A stretch of DNA of 64,000 nucleotides from ZC4RG42 sp036676355 (GTDB lineage Bacteria; Pseudomonadota; Gammaproteobacteria; Burkholderiales; SG8-39): NCBI GenBank assembly GCA_036676355.1, contig JAKFDA010000072.1, forward strand, positions 96,135 to 160,134. The letters are read 5' to 3'. The notes beneath the pieces are model-generated. The model worked only from the letters and a program-made list of their open reading frames with translations. It did no database searches and was not told where the DNA came from. A program made the translations under genes and the position numbers. Position 1 is the stretch's first letter, and every line of letters begins with the position of its first letter. Below, piece by piece: positions 26,846 to 35,431 of the stretch.

Positions 26846-27289
26846 TCAGGCATTGTCGCCGCCGCGCAGCATGGCAAGGCCGCGCGAGATCAGGTCGTCG
26901 TGATTCTCCGGAATTTTTCCGTCGGGCGTCAGTCGATCGACGATTTCGGGCAGGATGCGCGCCAGCGCCAAACTCGTTTCACTTTTCGGTGTGCCGAGTT
27001 GCGATGCGATGTCGCCGATCGTCGAAGGCCCGAACGCCTGCTCGAGCTGTTCACCGGACACCTCCATGTTGGGGCCGGTGCCGATCCAGGATTCAGCCTG
27101 CTGCCCCAGGCCCTTTCTGCGCAGCAGATCAAGCACGCCGGACAGACCGCCGTACTGCTGCAACAGGGACATGGCGGCCGTAATCAAATCATTGTCGTCC
27201 TCGCCGCCGAGACCGTCGAGCAACCCGCCCAACGGGCCCGACGACTGCGACGCTGCATCGTTGCCGAAAATTCCATTCAAGAGTCCCAT
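26846..27289 (-). CDS. YidB-like (DUF937) protein
   Basis: A 147-residue protein. The N terminus MGLLNGIFGNDAASQSSGPLG is glycine rich; helices follow with LITAAMSLLQQYGGLSGVLDLLRRKGLGQQAESWIGTG, the YidB/DUF937 repeat-like core. The end, LTPDGKIP, is also typical. Function is unknown. The ATG at 27289 has a GGGAG site; an earlier start 39 bp upstream is not supported. No clear operon partner; 88 bp from the Pmp3-like gene. Confidence 0.85.
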   Translation of the reverse strand: MGLLNGIFGNDAASQSSGPLGGLLDGLGGEDDNDLITAAMSLLQQYGGLSGVLDLLRRKGLGQQAESWIGTGPNMEVSGEQLEQAFGPSTIGDIASQLGTPKSETSLALARILPEIVDRLTPDGKIPENHDDLISRGLAMLRGGDNA

Positions 27290-27534
27290 AGCGATCTCCC
27301 GAAGAAGAGTTAGGGAATGGCTGATCAAGTGCCGAGCTGTACGAGCGAGGACAAAGCAATCAATCGCTTATGCGAAACGAACTGGCGATCGCCTCGATCA
27401 AACAACCTTAATCAGAGCTTCCTTAGCCGTACTCGGTACACCGGCACCGCGCCGCTGCGCCGAGGCGAAATGGAATCATGCGAACCTTATTCCCAGAGCA
27501 TTTTCCATTGAAACGTTGTGGACGAAATCGAACC

Positions 27535-28371
27535 TCAGGGTTGCGCCGCCGCCTGGCCAGCAACGTGCCGGCGAATCTCGCGCAGCTTCGCTTTGAGGCG
27601 TTGCCTGTTGTCCGGCCCGGCGCGCAGCAGCATCTTCTGGCCGGCCGATAAAGCCTCGAGTTCGGGATTGACGAAGCGGTAATTGACCCACGGGCGTACC
27701 CGTTCCGTCTCGCTCTCGACCGCGGTCAGTTTGACCTTGAGCGGACCGGCCGGATCTGGCGTGGCGAGCAGGTGATCGATAACAGCGACCAGCCGGTCGT
27801 TGAAATAGGCGTCGGGATAGCCCAGGTCCTCGTATGCGCGCTGGAAAAGCGCGTAGTGTTTTTTGTAGAGCGCGGCCGCGCCCGCCACGTCGACGGATTC
27901 GATGAAATGCACGAACGGCACGTAGCGTTTGCTGTTCTCGTCGCTGATCACGCCCTCGCTTTCGCTTCCTTCCACGGTGAAGCGCGTCGGGGCCGGATTC
28001 ACCGGCCATACTTTCGGGCTGGCGTGGCTACGCGCCAGATTGTCGACCGTGGCTACCGCGCGCATGGGGAAGTCGTTGATGCGCAGAAACGAAGCGACCG
28101 CGTCACGGCCGAGCAGATCGATGAGCGCGGCATCGATACGCTGATCCGCTTCCTCCAGCGTCGGCGCGGAGGCAGCGTCTTTTTCCGTGGGCGTCACCGA
28201 CTCGATCGGGTACTTGATTGCCGGTGCTTTGGGCGCGGGCTGCTCGATTTGCGGTTCGGTTGTGGGCGCGGCGATGTCCGCCGGCGGTGGCGCTTGTCGC
28301 TGCCACCACAAGAACGCAGCGCCGGCGGCGGCGACTACCAATAGCGCAAGGACGAGTACGGTTTTATTCAT
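27535..28371 (-). CDS. DUF3014 membrane-anchored protein
   Basis: A 278-residue protein anchored by one N-terminal helix (residues about 4-23) and a Pro/Ala-rich linker to about residue 60. The periplasmic DUF3014 domain follows: RAVATVDNLAR, SKRYVPFVHFIESVD, AYEDLGYPDAYFNDRL, IDHLLATPDP and LEALSAGQKMLLRAGPDN. The family has no defined biochemical role. It is 33 bp before the VOC gene in map order and read in the same direction after it. Confidence 0.88.
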   Translation of the reverse strand: MNKTVLVLALLVVAAAGAAFLWWQRQAPPPADIAAPTTEPQIEQPAPKAPAIKYPIESVTPTEKDAASAPTLEEADQRIDAALIDLLGRDAVASFLRINDFPMRAVATVDNLARSHASPKVWPVNPAPTRFTVEGSESEGVISDENSKRYVPFVHFIESVDVAGAAALYKKHYALFQRAYEDLGYPDAYFNDRLVAVIDHLLATPDPAGPLKVKLTAVESETERVRPWVNYRFVNPELEALSAGQKMLLRAGPDNRQRLKAKLREIRRHVAGQAAAQP

Positions 28372-28404
28372 GACATTCTCGCAAGCGGCCGGTGAAGTCG
28401 AACC

Positions 28405-28800
28405 TCATTCTAACAACCGGTCAGTCTGGCGGGCGTAGCTGACCGTAAGCATCTCCCACTGATGCCCGTCGGGCTCGTTCCAGTAGACATTGCCGAATTG
28501 GGCATTGACCTGCATGTCCACGGGTCCGTGCACCGCGCTGCGATACGCGATCCCGGCTGCTTTGATGCGCGCGAGAATGGCATCGAACGTTTCCCGGCTG
28601 ACGCGGAAACAATAGTGATGGACAGGAAAGGGCTCCTGCGTTTCGACGAAGTCGAGCGTCAAATCGTCGTTGAGGTAGACAGGCGCAAAGGGGCCCATGC
28701 CGGTCTCCGCCCATGCAACACCGAGCAGTTCCGCCAGGCATTTTGCCGATGCAACCTTGTCGTGTGTCGGCACGATGAAGTGATCGAGATATATGGCCAT
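28405..28800 (-). CDS. VOC family (glyoxalase/bleomycin-resistance fold) protein
   Basis: A 131-residue single-domain vicinal-oxygen-chelate protein. The first beta-alpha unit is LDHFIVPTHDKVASAKCLAELLG, and the metal-site candidates are His7, His61/62 and Glu113-type positions in VHHYCFRV and NEPDGHQWEMLTV. Such proteins are glyoxalases, dioxygenases or resistance proteins; the substrate is not deducible. GGGAGG precedes the ATG at 28800; upstream codons of the longer frame are basic and unlike the family. Confidence 0.85.
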   Translation of the reverse strand: MAIYLDHFIVPTHDKVASAKCLAELLGVAWAETGMGPFAPVYLNDDLTLDFVETQEPFPVHHYCFRVSRETFDAILARIKAAGIAYRSAVHGPVDMQVNAQFGNVYWNEPDGHQWEMLTVSYARQTDRLLE

Positions 28801-28877
28801 CGCCGGCCTCCCGGTTCGCGTTCGGTGTCGATGCTCTACACGAGCAACTCCGCTGGAACGGCAGCGGTACAACGACG

Positions 28878-30395
28878 TTATGGCGCGCCACCGGAGGCTC
28901 GAGCCAAATGTGCTCGCAGGGCGCGAAGGATTGTCTCCCTCTCCGCGTCGTCTTCCTCGGCGCTCGTCAGGACGCGTGCTGCGTCGGCCTTCACCATCGC
29001 CGCGGCCAGGTAGGAAACGCTATAAGCGCCTGCGATACCACCATCGAGCGAGTAGTCGACGAGAATGCTTCCATAACCGGGGTTGTGGCCACTCGAAGCG
29101 ACCATCATGGCGCCTCTGCTTTGATAGCTGCCCTCCACCCGGATACCCATGAGCCAGGATTTCCATAACGTTTCCGAAAGAGGAAAGTTCGCCACCAGCA
29201 ATGCAAGGCTGCCGAATAGCAGCAGCGCGAATGAAGTCCACCAATGATCGAGTATCGGCTCGTGCGCAGCACGCCACAGCATCACATAACCGATCGCCCC
29301 TGTAAGAATGCCGAGGACCCCGAACATCACGGCGAAATTGCGAACCGGCTTCGATGAACCGACCTGCTGCAGGACGGCGCCGTACTCTCCGGCCGCCAGC
29401 GCCACGAAAGTGCCGCCGGACGTGCTCCTTTGTTCATCGAGGCTTACGGCCAGGTCACCGACTTTTGAATAGATCCCGAACGGTTTCGTCTGCGCGAGGA
29501 TGCTTTTGAACGCATCCATGATGCTCTGAGGGTGGACGGCCGCCGAGTCGCTCAGTTGAATGCGCGAGCGCTCCAACTGTGCATCCGGCCCATCGGAGCG
29601 AAGCCAGGCGAGAACCAGGATTCCTCCTGCTATGACCACCGTTCCCACGACCGCGATCGTGCTCCACGGCTGAAGCGACGGCGCCAAGGCGACTTCCATT
29701 CCCAGAAAGTGCGTGACAAAAGCCATTAATGCGATGCCGGCAAGCAGAGCGCCAATCGTGTTGATGATGCGACCGGTGGAGAGCTTGCGCCCCCAATCCG
29801 CGGCGCTATAAATGTTCTTCAGCATTGCCAGCCAGTAGGCATATACCAGCAGGACGATTCCCGCAAATAGCCATGACAGCACCGCATCGGCCACTTCCGG
29901 GCGGCCGCCTGCCGCGCCGAAAACGCGAAGCAGCGGAACGAGGACCAGGACTATCGCTCCGAATGCGATGGCGGTAAGCGCGACCTCAACCACGCGCTGA
30001 TAAGGCGCAGGCAGTCGAAAGAAGCGGTCGCTGGCGCGAGCCGCCCATCTTCCGACCCAACTGAGATATTTGTCGTTAGGCGAAACGCCGGAGAGCATCA
30101 GCGCCTCGATTTCGTCGGGTGCGTACGTTGCGCCGATTCCCCTGGGCTCCAGCGAGCGCGCGGGCAGGCGCAGGCCGGTGCGAAACGCCAAGGATCCATC
30201 CAGTATTGCGAACGCCAGCAAAACCAATGCGGCGAGGAATGCGATCGAACTCGAACCGGCGAACCCGTTCATGATTCCCGCAGCCGATTCGAGCAATATC
30301 GATATCGCTAGAATGGCTGCTACGGCCGCTCTGATAGCCATGGGAATCGACAAAGGCTTCAGCGGATTTCTTTCGAGTTCAGTCTTTGTCGCCAT
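28878..30395 (-). CDS. Hypothetical polytopic membrane protein
   Basis: A 505-residue protein I do not recognise. Hydrophobic segments occur near residues 20-42, 48-68, 135-158, 170-195, 208-230, 240-262, 350-370 and 380-402, with a soluble loop at about 270-345 and a cytoplasmic or periplasmic tail with MMVASSGHNPGYGSILVDYSLDGG. The end is charged (SAEEDDAERETILRALRAHLA). AGGTGA precedes the ATG. It is 76 bp downstream of the glycoside-hydrolase-like gene in the same direction and may be the last gene of the synthase locus. Confidence 0.7.
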   Translation of the reverse strand: MATKTELERNPLKPLSIPMAIRAAVAAILAISILLESAAGIMNGFAGSSSIAFLAALVLLAFAILDGSLAFRTGLRLPARSLEPRGIGATYAPDEIEALMLSGVSPNDKYLSWVGRWAARASDRFFRLPAPYQRVVEVALTAIAFGAIVLVLVPLLRVFGAAGGRPEVADAVLSWLFAGIVLLVYAYWLAMLKNIYSAADWGRKLSTGRIINTIGALLAGIALMAFVTHFLGMEVALAPSLQPWSTIAVVGTVVIAGGILVLAWLRSDGPDAQLERSRIQLSDSAAVHPQSIMDAFKSILAQTKPFGIYSKVGDLAVSLDEQRSTSGGTFVALAAGEYGAVLQQVGSSKPVRNFAVMFGVLGILTGAIGYVMLWRAAHEPILDHWWTSFALLLFGSLALLVANFPLSETLWKSWLMGIRVEGSYQSRGAMMVASSGHNPGYGSILVDYSLDGGIAGAYSVSYLAAAMVKADAARVLTSAEEDDAERETILRALRAHLARASGGAP

Positions 30396-30471
30396 GAGCT
30401 TCACCTCGCTCAGTACCGATTCATGGTGCCGTAAAAACGTTTGCGCGCAATGGCTCGTGTCTTTCAACGTC

Positions 30472-31374
30472 TCATACGGCCTCCGGCCGCAGCAGCTTGC
30501 TCAAGCTGTGGTAGTTCTCGAAAATCAAACCCCGGCATAAGGATTCCGCTTTGAGGTCTTGCCACAGGTTCTGCATGTGCGCCTCGAAGGCCGGAGGCTG
30601 CAGGCCGTGATACGAAACGCCGGGTTCCTTGGGCGGATTGCTGAGCACGCCCATGCGCCAGGGCAGCTTCAGAGTCTGCAGGCGTGCGACCGCTGCATCG
30701 GCCGCCTCAAGCTGGCGCCGCGGCGTGTCGCGATACGCCATCAGCGACACTTCCTGTACGTGCGGCACGATACGGCCGAGGAAGTCTTCACCCCCGGCGA
30801 GTTCCTGCAAGGCGTATTTCGGATTCAGCGCGAGTTGCAGGCTCATCTTCGGCGGCATCGCTTCCCGTGCCCGCCGAGCGAGGTCGGCAACGCCCTGCAT
30901 CAAGGTGGCCCGCCCGCCGGGTTGACGCCAAAGGGAGAGCGAGTGGGGCTCGACGTCGAGATGCAGACCGTCGAATACGAGATGACGCCGCTGTAATTCC
31001 AATAGCTCCGCAATGGTGCGGGGTAACCGGGTTTGCTCGGCCCACTGCGGCTCGCCGGCAAGGGCGAAGCATGCGCATTCCTGCGACTTCAGATCGCGCA
31101 GAGTGCGCAGCGCTGGCGTAGCCGGATCGAGCAGTTCCGCGCGGGCCGGCTTGCGGAAATGAATCATCAGCGCACTGAAGCGATAGTCGAGCGCGAAGCG
31201 CGACAGCGCCGGGAGTTCGTCGAGCGACTTGAGCCACACCCACACCGCCTTCGGCAAGGTGAGAAATTGTTCGCCTTGCGCGAAGGTTATGGACGGCCAC
31301 ATGCCGACGCATAGTCCGGCAACCGCGCCTTTGAGCAGGAGGCGCCGGACGCGGCGCGCTTCATCCAGACTCAT
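30472..31374 (-). CDS. Secreted TIM-barrel glycoside hydrolase-like protein
   Basis: A 300-residue exported protein. An N-terminal basic stretch RRVRRLLLKG plus hydrophobic core ends at about FAQG (residue 34), consistent with a Sec or possibly Tat signal. FDGLHLDVEPHS (Asp135, Asp140, Glu142) resembles the DxxxxDxE catalytic strand of GH18-like barrels, and LALNPKYA, EVSLMAYRD and KLPWRMGVLS are later barrel strands. No glycan specificity can be given. It starts on the base after the HlyD-like stop, so it belongs with the synthase genes and may trim or release the polymer. Confidence 0.65.
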   Translation of the reverse strand: MSLDEARRVRRLLLKGAVAGLCVGMWPSITFAQGEQFLTLPKAVWVWLKSLDELPALSRFALDYRFSALMIHFRKPARAELLDPATPALRTLRDLKSQECACFALAGEPQWAEQTRLPRTIAELLELQRRHLVFDGLHLDVEPHSLSLWRQPGGRATLMQGVADLARRAREAMPPKMSLQLALNPKYALQELAGGEDFLGRIVPHVQEVSLMAYRDTPRRQLEAADAAVARLQTLKLPWRMGVLSNPPKEPGVSYHGLQPPAFEAHMQNLWQDLKAESLCRGLIFENYHSLSKLLRPEAV

Positions 31375-32406
31375 TCATCCTCTGAGCGAGCGCAGCAGCA
31401 GCGCCACCGGGCTCAAATCCCACGCCACTTCAACGGTGGTGAACAACGGCGGCAGATCCTGCCCCGGATCGATTGCGATGCGGACCAATTGCTCGCGCTG
31501 CGTGCTCTCGAACGCCTTCTGGAATTCCTGCGGCAGTTGCGAAGCGACCGGCAGCAGCGCCTCGACCTTGCCGGTCAACACCTGGAAACCGGTGCGCACC
31601 TGTACCGCATCGCCGGGCTTGACGGTGTAAAGCGTACCGGTCGGCACATACGCCAGGACATAACTTTCGCCGTGGTAGATGCGCATGATCGGCTCGCCCG
31701 GTCGCACCACGGCGCCCGGCTGCACGCGTACTTCGGATGCGGTGCCGTCCACCGGCGAGGTCAGGATGCCGCCGGCGTAGGCGGTGCGCAGATCGTCGAG
31801 GCTCGCCTGTGCACGTTGCACGCTGCGTTCCAGTTCCGGCACTTGCGCTGCGATGACTTTCGCTTCAAGTTCCAGTTCGCGCAAATCGGCGACGCTGTCG
31901 TAAGCGTCGTGTACCACGCGCGCGCGCTGCATGATGGTGATCATGCCCGCTTCCTTGAATTTCTCCACCCTGCGCCACTCTTCTTCGGAGACAGCCGCGC
32001 GTCGCCGCGCATCGGGCAGCATCGCGTCGATGCGTCCGCTTTTGAGTTTCATCTCGCCCAATGCCACCTGATATCGAACCAGCTCGGTGGTCATTTTTGC
32101 CATCGAGTCGGCCATTTCCTGCGACGAGAGTCGCGCGACGGTGCTTCCGCGCGTGACGGGCGAACCCTCCGAAACATCGAGCGAAACGATGCGCGCGGTA
32201 TGTTCGGAGGCCACTGCGGCCGCTTCGCGCGTCACCATCCCTTCGGCCTTCAGATAAAGCAGGCTGCCGGCGGTCAGATCGATCGCCCACGCGCCGAGCC
32301 CGAGCAGCAGACCGATGTAGATGTATTTGCCGAAGCGCCCGCGTTTGCGCACACGCGGTTCGGTACGCAGGGCATCCACACGCTGGGGTTTACGGATGTA
32401 TTTCAT
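31375..32406 (-). CDS. HlyD/Alg44-like periplasmic membrane-fusion subunit
   Basis: A 343-residue protein with one N-terminal membrane helix (about residues 27-47), a lipoyl-like hairpin start (ARIVSLDVSEGSPVTRGSTVARL), a coiled-coil stretch at about 95-205 and a returning hybrid/beta-barrel region (GILTSPVDGTASEVRVQPGAVVRPGEPI, YVPTGTLYTVKPGDAVQVRTG). This is the membrane-fusion/Alg44 periplasmic architecture. The first 27 residues are too short for a PilZ domain, so direct c-di-GMP binding as in Alg44 is not expected. AGGAAG precedes the ATG. It follows the synthase by 15 bp. Confidence 0.85.
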   Translation of the reverse strand: MKYIRKPQRVDALRTEPRVRKRGRFGKYIYIGLLLGLGAWAIDLTAGSLLYLKAEGMVTREAAAVASEHTARIVSLDVSEGSPVTRGSTVARLSSQEMADSMAKMTTELVRYQVALGEMKLKSGRIDAMLPDARRRAAVSEEEWRRVEKFKEAGMITIMQRARVVHDAYDSVADLRELELEAKVIAAQVPELERSVQRAQASLDDLRTAYAGGILTSPVDGTASEVRVQPGAVVRPGEPIMRIYHGESYVLAYVPTGTLYTVKPGDAVQVRTGFQVLTGKVEALLPVASQLPQEFQKAFESTQREQLVRIAIDPGQDLPPLFTTVEVAWDLSPVALLLRSLRG

Positions 32407-32421
32407 GGCACAGTCTTCCTG

Positions 32422-33684
32422 TCAGAACTGGTCTTGCGCGTTGTGGACCTTGAGCGGGTAATAGTCGTCGCGATAGGAGCGGCGCAGCACCAGCTCGCTC
32501 ACGTAAGCGATCAGACGGTTGAGGCGCTGGTAATAGCCGACGTAGAACGTCTGCGCCGGCAGATAGGGAACCAGGCCGAGCATGCCGGGTCGGCCATGAA
32601 ACATCCACGCGACGCCGAACTCGATGCACTTGAACACGAAGTTGATCGCGTACAGCGACAGCATGATGATCAGCGCGAAACGCCCGTAATGCGTCACCGC
32701 CCAGATCAGATAAATAACGAAGCTGAAGGTGAGGAAGACGTTGAACCAGAGCAGATTCAGAATCGCGAACATGTCGTCGAAAGAGAAATTGTCCGGCAGA
32801 GGGTTGAACACCACCCGCCATTTGCGCAGCCGGTGACGGATCAGGCTGCGACTCCAGCGCATGCGCTGTCGCCACAGCGCTTCGTGCGTCGCCGGCACTT
32901 TGGTCAAGGCCCAGGCTTCCGGCACGAAAACCACTTTCCATCCGGCGCGGCGCACCTTGACGGTGATGTTCGAATCGTCACCCGGACCGACATCCCAGCG
33001 GCCGACCTGATCGATGGCTTGACGCCGGAACGCACCGAACGCGCCCGAAACGATCATCAGCCAGTTCATCATCGAGGTGAACTGGCGGCCCACGGTGATG
33101 TTGCTGTAGTACTCGATCGCCTGCATGCGCGTCAGCAGCGACTCTTCCAGATTGCGCACCTGAAGGTTGCCGCTGACTGCCCCGATGCGCGGGTCGGCGA
33201 CCAGCGGGGAAACGAGTTGCGACACAGCATCGCGGTCGAACGATGTATCGATGTCGAGGACCAGAATGATGTCGTGCTTGCAGTAATGCAGCGCGAGGTT
33301 CAGTCCGGAGACTTTCCCGCCGCGCGTGCCGCAACGGAACACGTTGTCGACCATCCCGTGCTGCAGCAGTGCGACGGCGGCTTCACCCATGCCGTCGGTC
33401 GAGCCGTCGTCCACGACGATCAGTTGCAGATTAGTGTGCGTCTGTTCGCGCAGCGACATCACCGAACGGCGCAGCCCGTCCGCTTCATTGAAACCGATCA
33501 GCAGCACGCTGACCGGCACGTTTGGATCAGCTTTGGGATATTTCCTACCGAAGGCCGCATGAAAACCGACCGCAAAAGTCGACAGGCAATAGCGCGGCAT
33601 TTCGAACAGCCAGAAAAACCAGAACACAGTCAGTACGCCCGCCATGTCGAGCGAACGCATGAAGTTGATCGATTCCTGCAGCAT
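32422..33684 (-). CDS. Processive family-2 glycosyltransferase (synthase-dependent EPS)
   Basis: A 420-residue inner-membrane synthase of the BcsA/Alg8/hyaluronan-synthase type that would polymerise and export a polysaccharide. A membrane segment at about 14-32 precedes the GT-A domain: DDGS at 92-95, DID at 144-146, GDD at 235-237 and QRMRW (QxxRW) at 273-277. C-terminal membrane segments (about 300-380) form the channel. There is no C-terminal PilZ domain. It sits between an HlyD-like subunit and a TackOD1/GGDEF-like gene, all within 7-15 bp of each other, indicating a dedicated polysaccharide operon. Confidence 0.9.
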   Translation of the reverse strand: MLQESINFMRSLDMAGVLTVFWFFWLFEMPRYCLSTFAVGFHAAFGRKYPKADPNVPVSVLLIGFNEADGLRRSVMSLREQTHTNLQLIVVDDGSTDGMGEAAVALLQHGMVDNVFRCGTRGGKVSGLNLALHYCKHDIILVLDIDTSFDRDAVSQLVSPLVADPRIGAVSGNLQVRNLEESLLTRMQAIEYYSNITVGRQFTSMMNWLMIVSGAFGAFRRQAIDQVGRWDVGPGDDSNITVKVRRAGWKVVFVPEAWALTKVPATHEALWRQRMRWSRSLIRHRLRKWRVVFNPLPDNFSFDDMFAILNLLWFNVFLTFSFVIYLIWAVTHYGRFALIIMLSLYAINFVFKCIEFGVAWMFHGRPGMLGLVPYLPAQTFYVGYYQRLNRLIAYVSELVLRRSYRDDYYPLKVHNAQDQF

Positions 33685-33690
33685 GCGAAT

Positions 33691-35046
33691 CTACTTGCTC
33701 AGTTGTTCGATGAGCAGAGGCACCTGTTCTTCGTTGAGTCGTGCCGCCAGTTGCACCCGCCGGCCCAGCGCTTCGGCCGCACGCAACTGCAAGCGTTCGA
33801 TAAGCACATCGCATTTGTCGTTGGAGGTCTCCGGTAGCAACAGCAGGAGTCGCCGATCGACTGCGGCGAAAAAATCCGTCTCGCGCACCGTCTCGCGCAC
33901 GAGGTCAATCATCAGGCTCTGAATTTGCGCGGCGCCCGCCCTGCCGAATTCGGCAATCGCATCGGCCGTCGCAGCGGTATCGAGCTGCAGCAACGAGTAG
34001 GGTCGACGGTAGCGCGTGCTCAGCCGATGGCTCATGTCGAGCGACAGGGCGAAGTCGCGCGGGGTGCGCCATCCCGGCATGCCGTTGAGAAAATTTTCGA
34101 GATTGATGCCGGGCAGCCGGCCTTCCATCACCGCCGAATGCGCGACCTCGGTCGGGCTGTAGCTGAACCAGTCCATGGTCTGCGCATCGATCCCCCGCGT
34201 GGTAGCGTGGCAGTCGGCGCAGCGAAAACGTACCTCCGGCTCAGGCGAGGTCTTATGACAGTCGAGACAGAAGCAGACCGGGCCGGGCGCGTCGTAATCC
34301 ACGCCGAAGTGGCGCAGCGTGCGGTTGCACTTCGGGCACACCAGTTCGTCGCCCCGCAGGAATTGCGGCTTCGGCGCTTGTTCGCCGCAGCGATAGTGGT
34401 GAATCAATGTCTGCTGTTCGAGATGCGCCGAGCCGCAGGCAGGGCACACATCGCGCGCCAGCATGCGGCTGCCGTTACAATCGTCGCACAGATAAGTACG
34501 ATCGCTGAAATCGCGCTTGAGCAATTTTGCGGCCGCGAGCGTTTCCACGATCGAACGCTGATCGGCAATGCCGGCGAGCAACGGATAGTCGAACATCGAC
34601 GGCCGATCCGCGTTCAGGCGCGGCGCGATATCGCACTCCCGGGTGATCGACAGGGCGAGCACCGTCAGGCCGACGCGATCATCATTGTTGGGAATGGCGG
34701 CGAGTGCGGCGCATTTTTCCCGCAACGACATGGCGGTCTCGATGCCGCGTGCAAGACTGTCCGGCCCGGCGGTTGGCGCGACAAAATCGGCGCGCGCCGA
34801 CTGTGCGCCGCTTAAATCGATCACGGCGGCGAGCAGATTCCCGCCATGCGCCATGCGCGCGTAAACGCTGTTCGCATCCGAGCCGGGCAGAAGAATGACT
34901 GCATCCACCGAGGCGGACTCGTCCAGCTCAACGAGCGAAACGGCATGGCGTTTAAGCGCTTCACTGAAGAAGGGCGACAGCGTGCCCGCCAGGGCAATGC
35001 GCAAGACTCGCGCGTGTTGCGTTGAAACCTGGGGCGCCGACGCCAT
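33691..35046 (-). CDS. TackOD1-type zinc-ribbon protein with degenerate GGDEF domain
   Basis: A 451-residue protein. Residues about 15-130 form an uncharacterised N-terminal domain. The middle (about 140-315) has twelve cysteines in pairs: C187/C190, C201/C204, C237/C240, C258/C260/C263, C276/C279 and C220. HHYRCGEQAP and LVCPKCNRTLRHFGVDY resemble the TackOD1 metal-binding domain. The C terminus (about 335-440) reads like GGDEF, but the catalytic motif is replaced by AAVDRRLLLLLP, so it is not a diguanylate cyclase. ATG at 35046 has a GAGGAG site. It is the first gene of the synthase operon and a likely regulator. Confidence 0.75.
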   Translation of the reverse strand: MASAPQVSTQHARVLRIALAGTLSPFFSEALKRHAVSLVELDESASVDAVILLPGSDANSVYARMAHGGNLLAAVIDLSGAQSARADFVAPTAGPDSLARGIETAMSLREKCAALAAIPNNDDRVGLTVLALSITRECDIAPRLNADRPSMFDYPLLAGIADQRSIVETLAAAKLLKRDFSDRTYLCDDCNGSRMLARDVCPACGSAHLEQQTLIHHYRCGEQAPKPQFLRGDELVCPKCNRTLRHFGVDYDAPGPVCFCLDCHKTSPEPEVRFRCADCHATTRGIDAQTMDWFSYSPTEVAHSAVMEGRLPGINLENFLNGMPGWRTPRDFALSLDMSHRLSTRYRRPYSLLQLDTAATADAIAEFGRAGAAQIQSLMIDLVRETVRETDFFAAVDRRLLLLLPETSNDKCDVLIERLQLRAAEALGRRVQLAARLNEEQVPLLIEQLSK

Positions 35047-35082
35047 ACTGCTACTCCTCAACGCGAATCGTTGGCGGTGCGT

Positions 35083-35110
35083 TTTTTAACGCTGACTGGC
35101 ATTTGTGCAA
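35083..35110 (-). promoter_or_regulatory. Candidate sigma-70 promoter of the synthase operon
   Basis: Reading on the minus strand, TTGCAC (35110-35105) and TAAAAA (35088-35083) are spaced by 16 bp. The start would fall about 30 bp before the ATG at 35046. Each box matches four of six consensus bases. Confidence 0.35.
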
Positions 35111-35286
35111 GCTTTGCGCCGAGGGGAGAAGCTATTGATTTACCATGCGATCCGGGCCCGTTCGGAGACTCGCTGTAAGGTATGGCGACGCCCTCGTGTA
35201 TGCGTCGAGGACGAAACGGCGTTTGTCAGCAGCCGGCCACGGGCGCGCTTACTTAGTTGCCAAACGTGAGGAATCGCGGACTCGTT

Positions 35287-35312
35287 GGTTCGACGGGTTC
35301 ACCATACAAACG
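35287..35312. repeat. REP-like palindromic segment, copy A
   Basis: GGTTCGACGGGTTCACCAT followed by ACAAACG matches the segment at 59209 at nearly every position in its first 19 bases. It looks like the common TTCGAC-GGCTCACC interspersed repeat of betaproteobacteria. Confidence 0.45.
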
Positions 35313-35431
35313 TTTTCGCGACAGACTTAGTCGGATCTCCCCTCGATCGGTACATCGTTTCGCCAAGTACAAACCGTTGAGGCACGAACAGGACAAGGCT
35401 ACCCGCAGGCTGCTTGCGATGGATCGTCCGG

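Larger units (their letters stand above)
35047..35431. other. Intergenic region (385 bp) between the synthase and polysaccharide operons
   Basis: No gene is supported. It holds the candidate promoter above and a REP-like segment at 35287. The remainder, before the asparagine-synthase homologue stop, shows no convincing terminator or frame. Confidence 0.55.

Noticed and set aside
32406..32422. PilZ-type c-di-GMP receptor in the synthase or HlyD-like subunit
   Set aside because: The synthase ends soon after its last membrane segment and the HlyD-like protein has only about 27 residues before its anchor, too short for PilZ; no RxxxR...DxSxxG pattern was seen.
31489..33837. 782-codon open frame on the plus strand
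   Set aside because: Antisense to the HlyD-like protein and the GT2 synthase, both with clear family motifs; the product has no recognisable domain.
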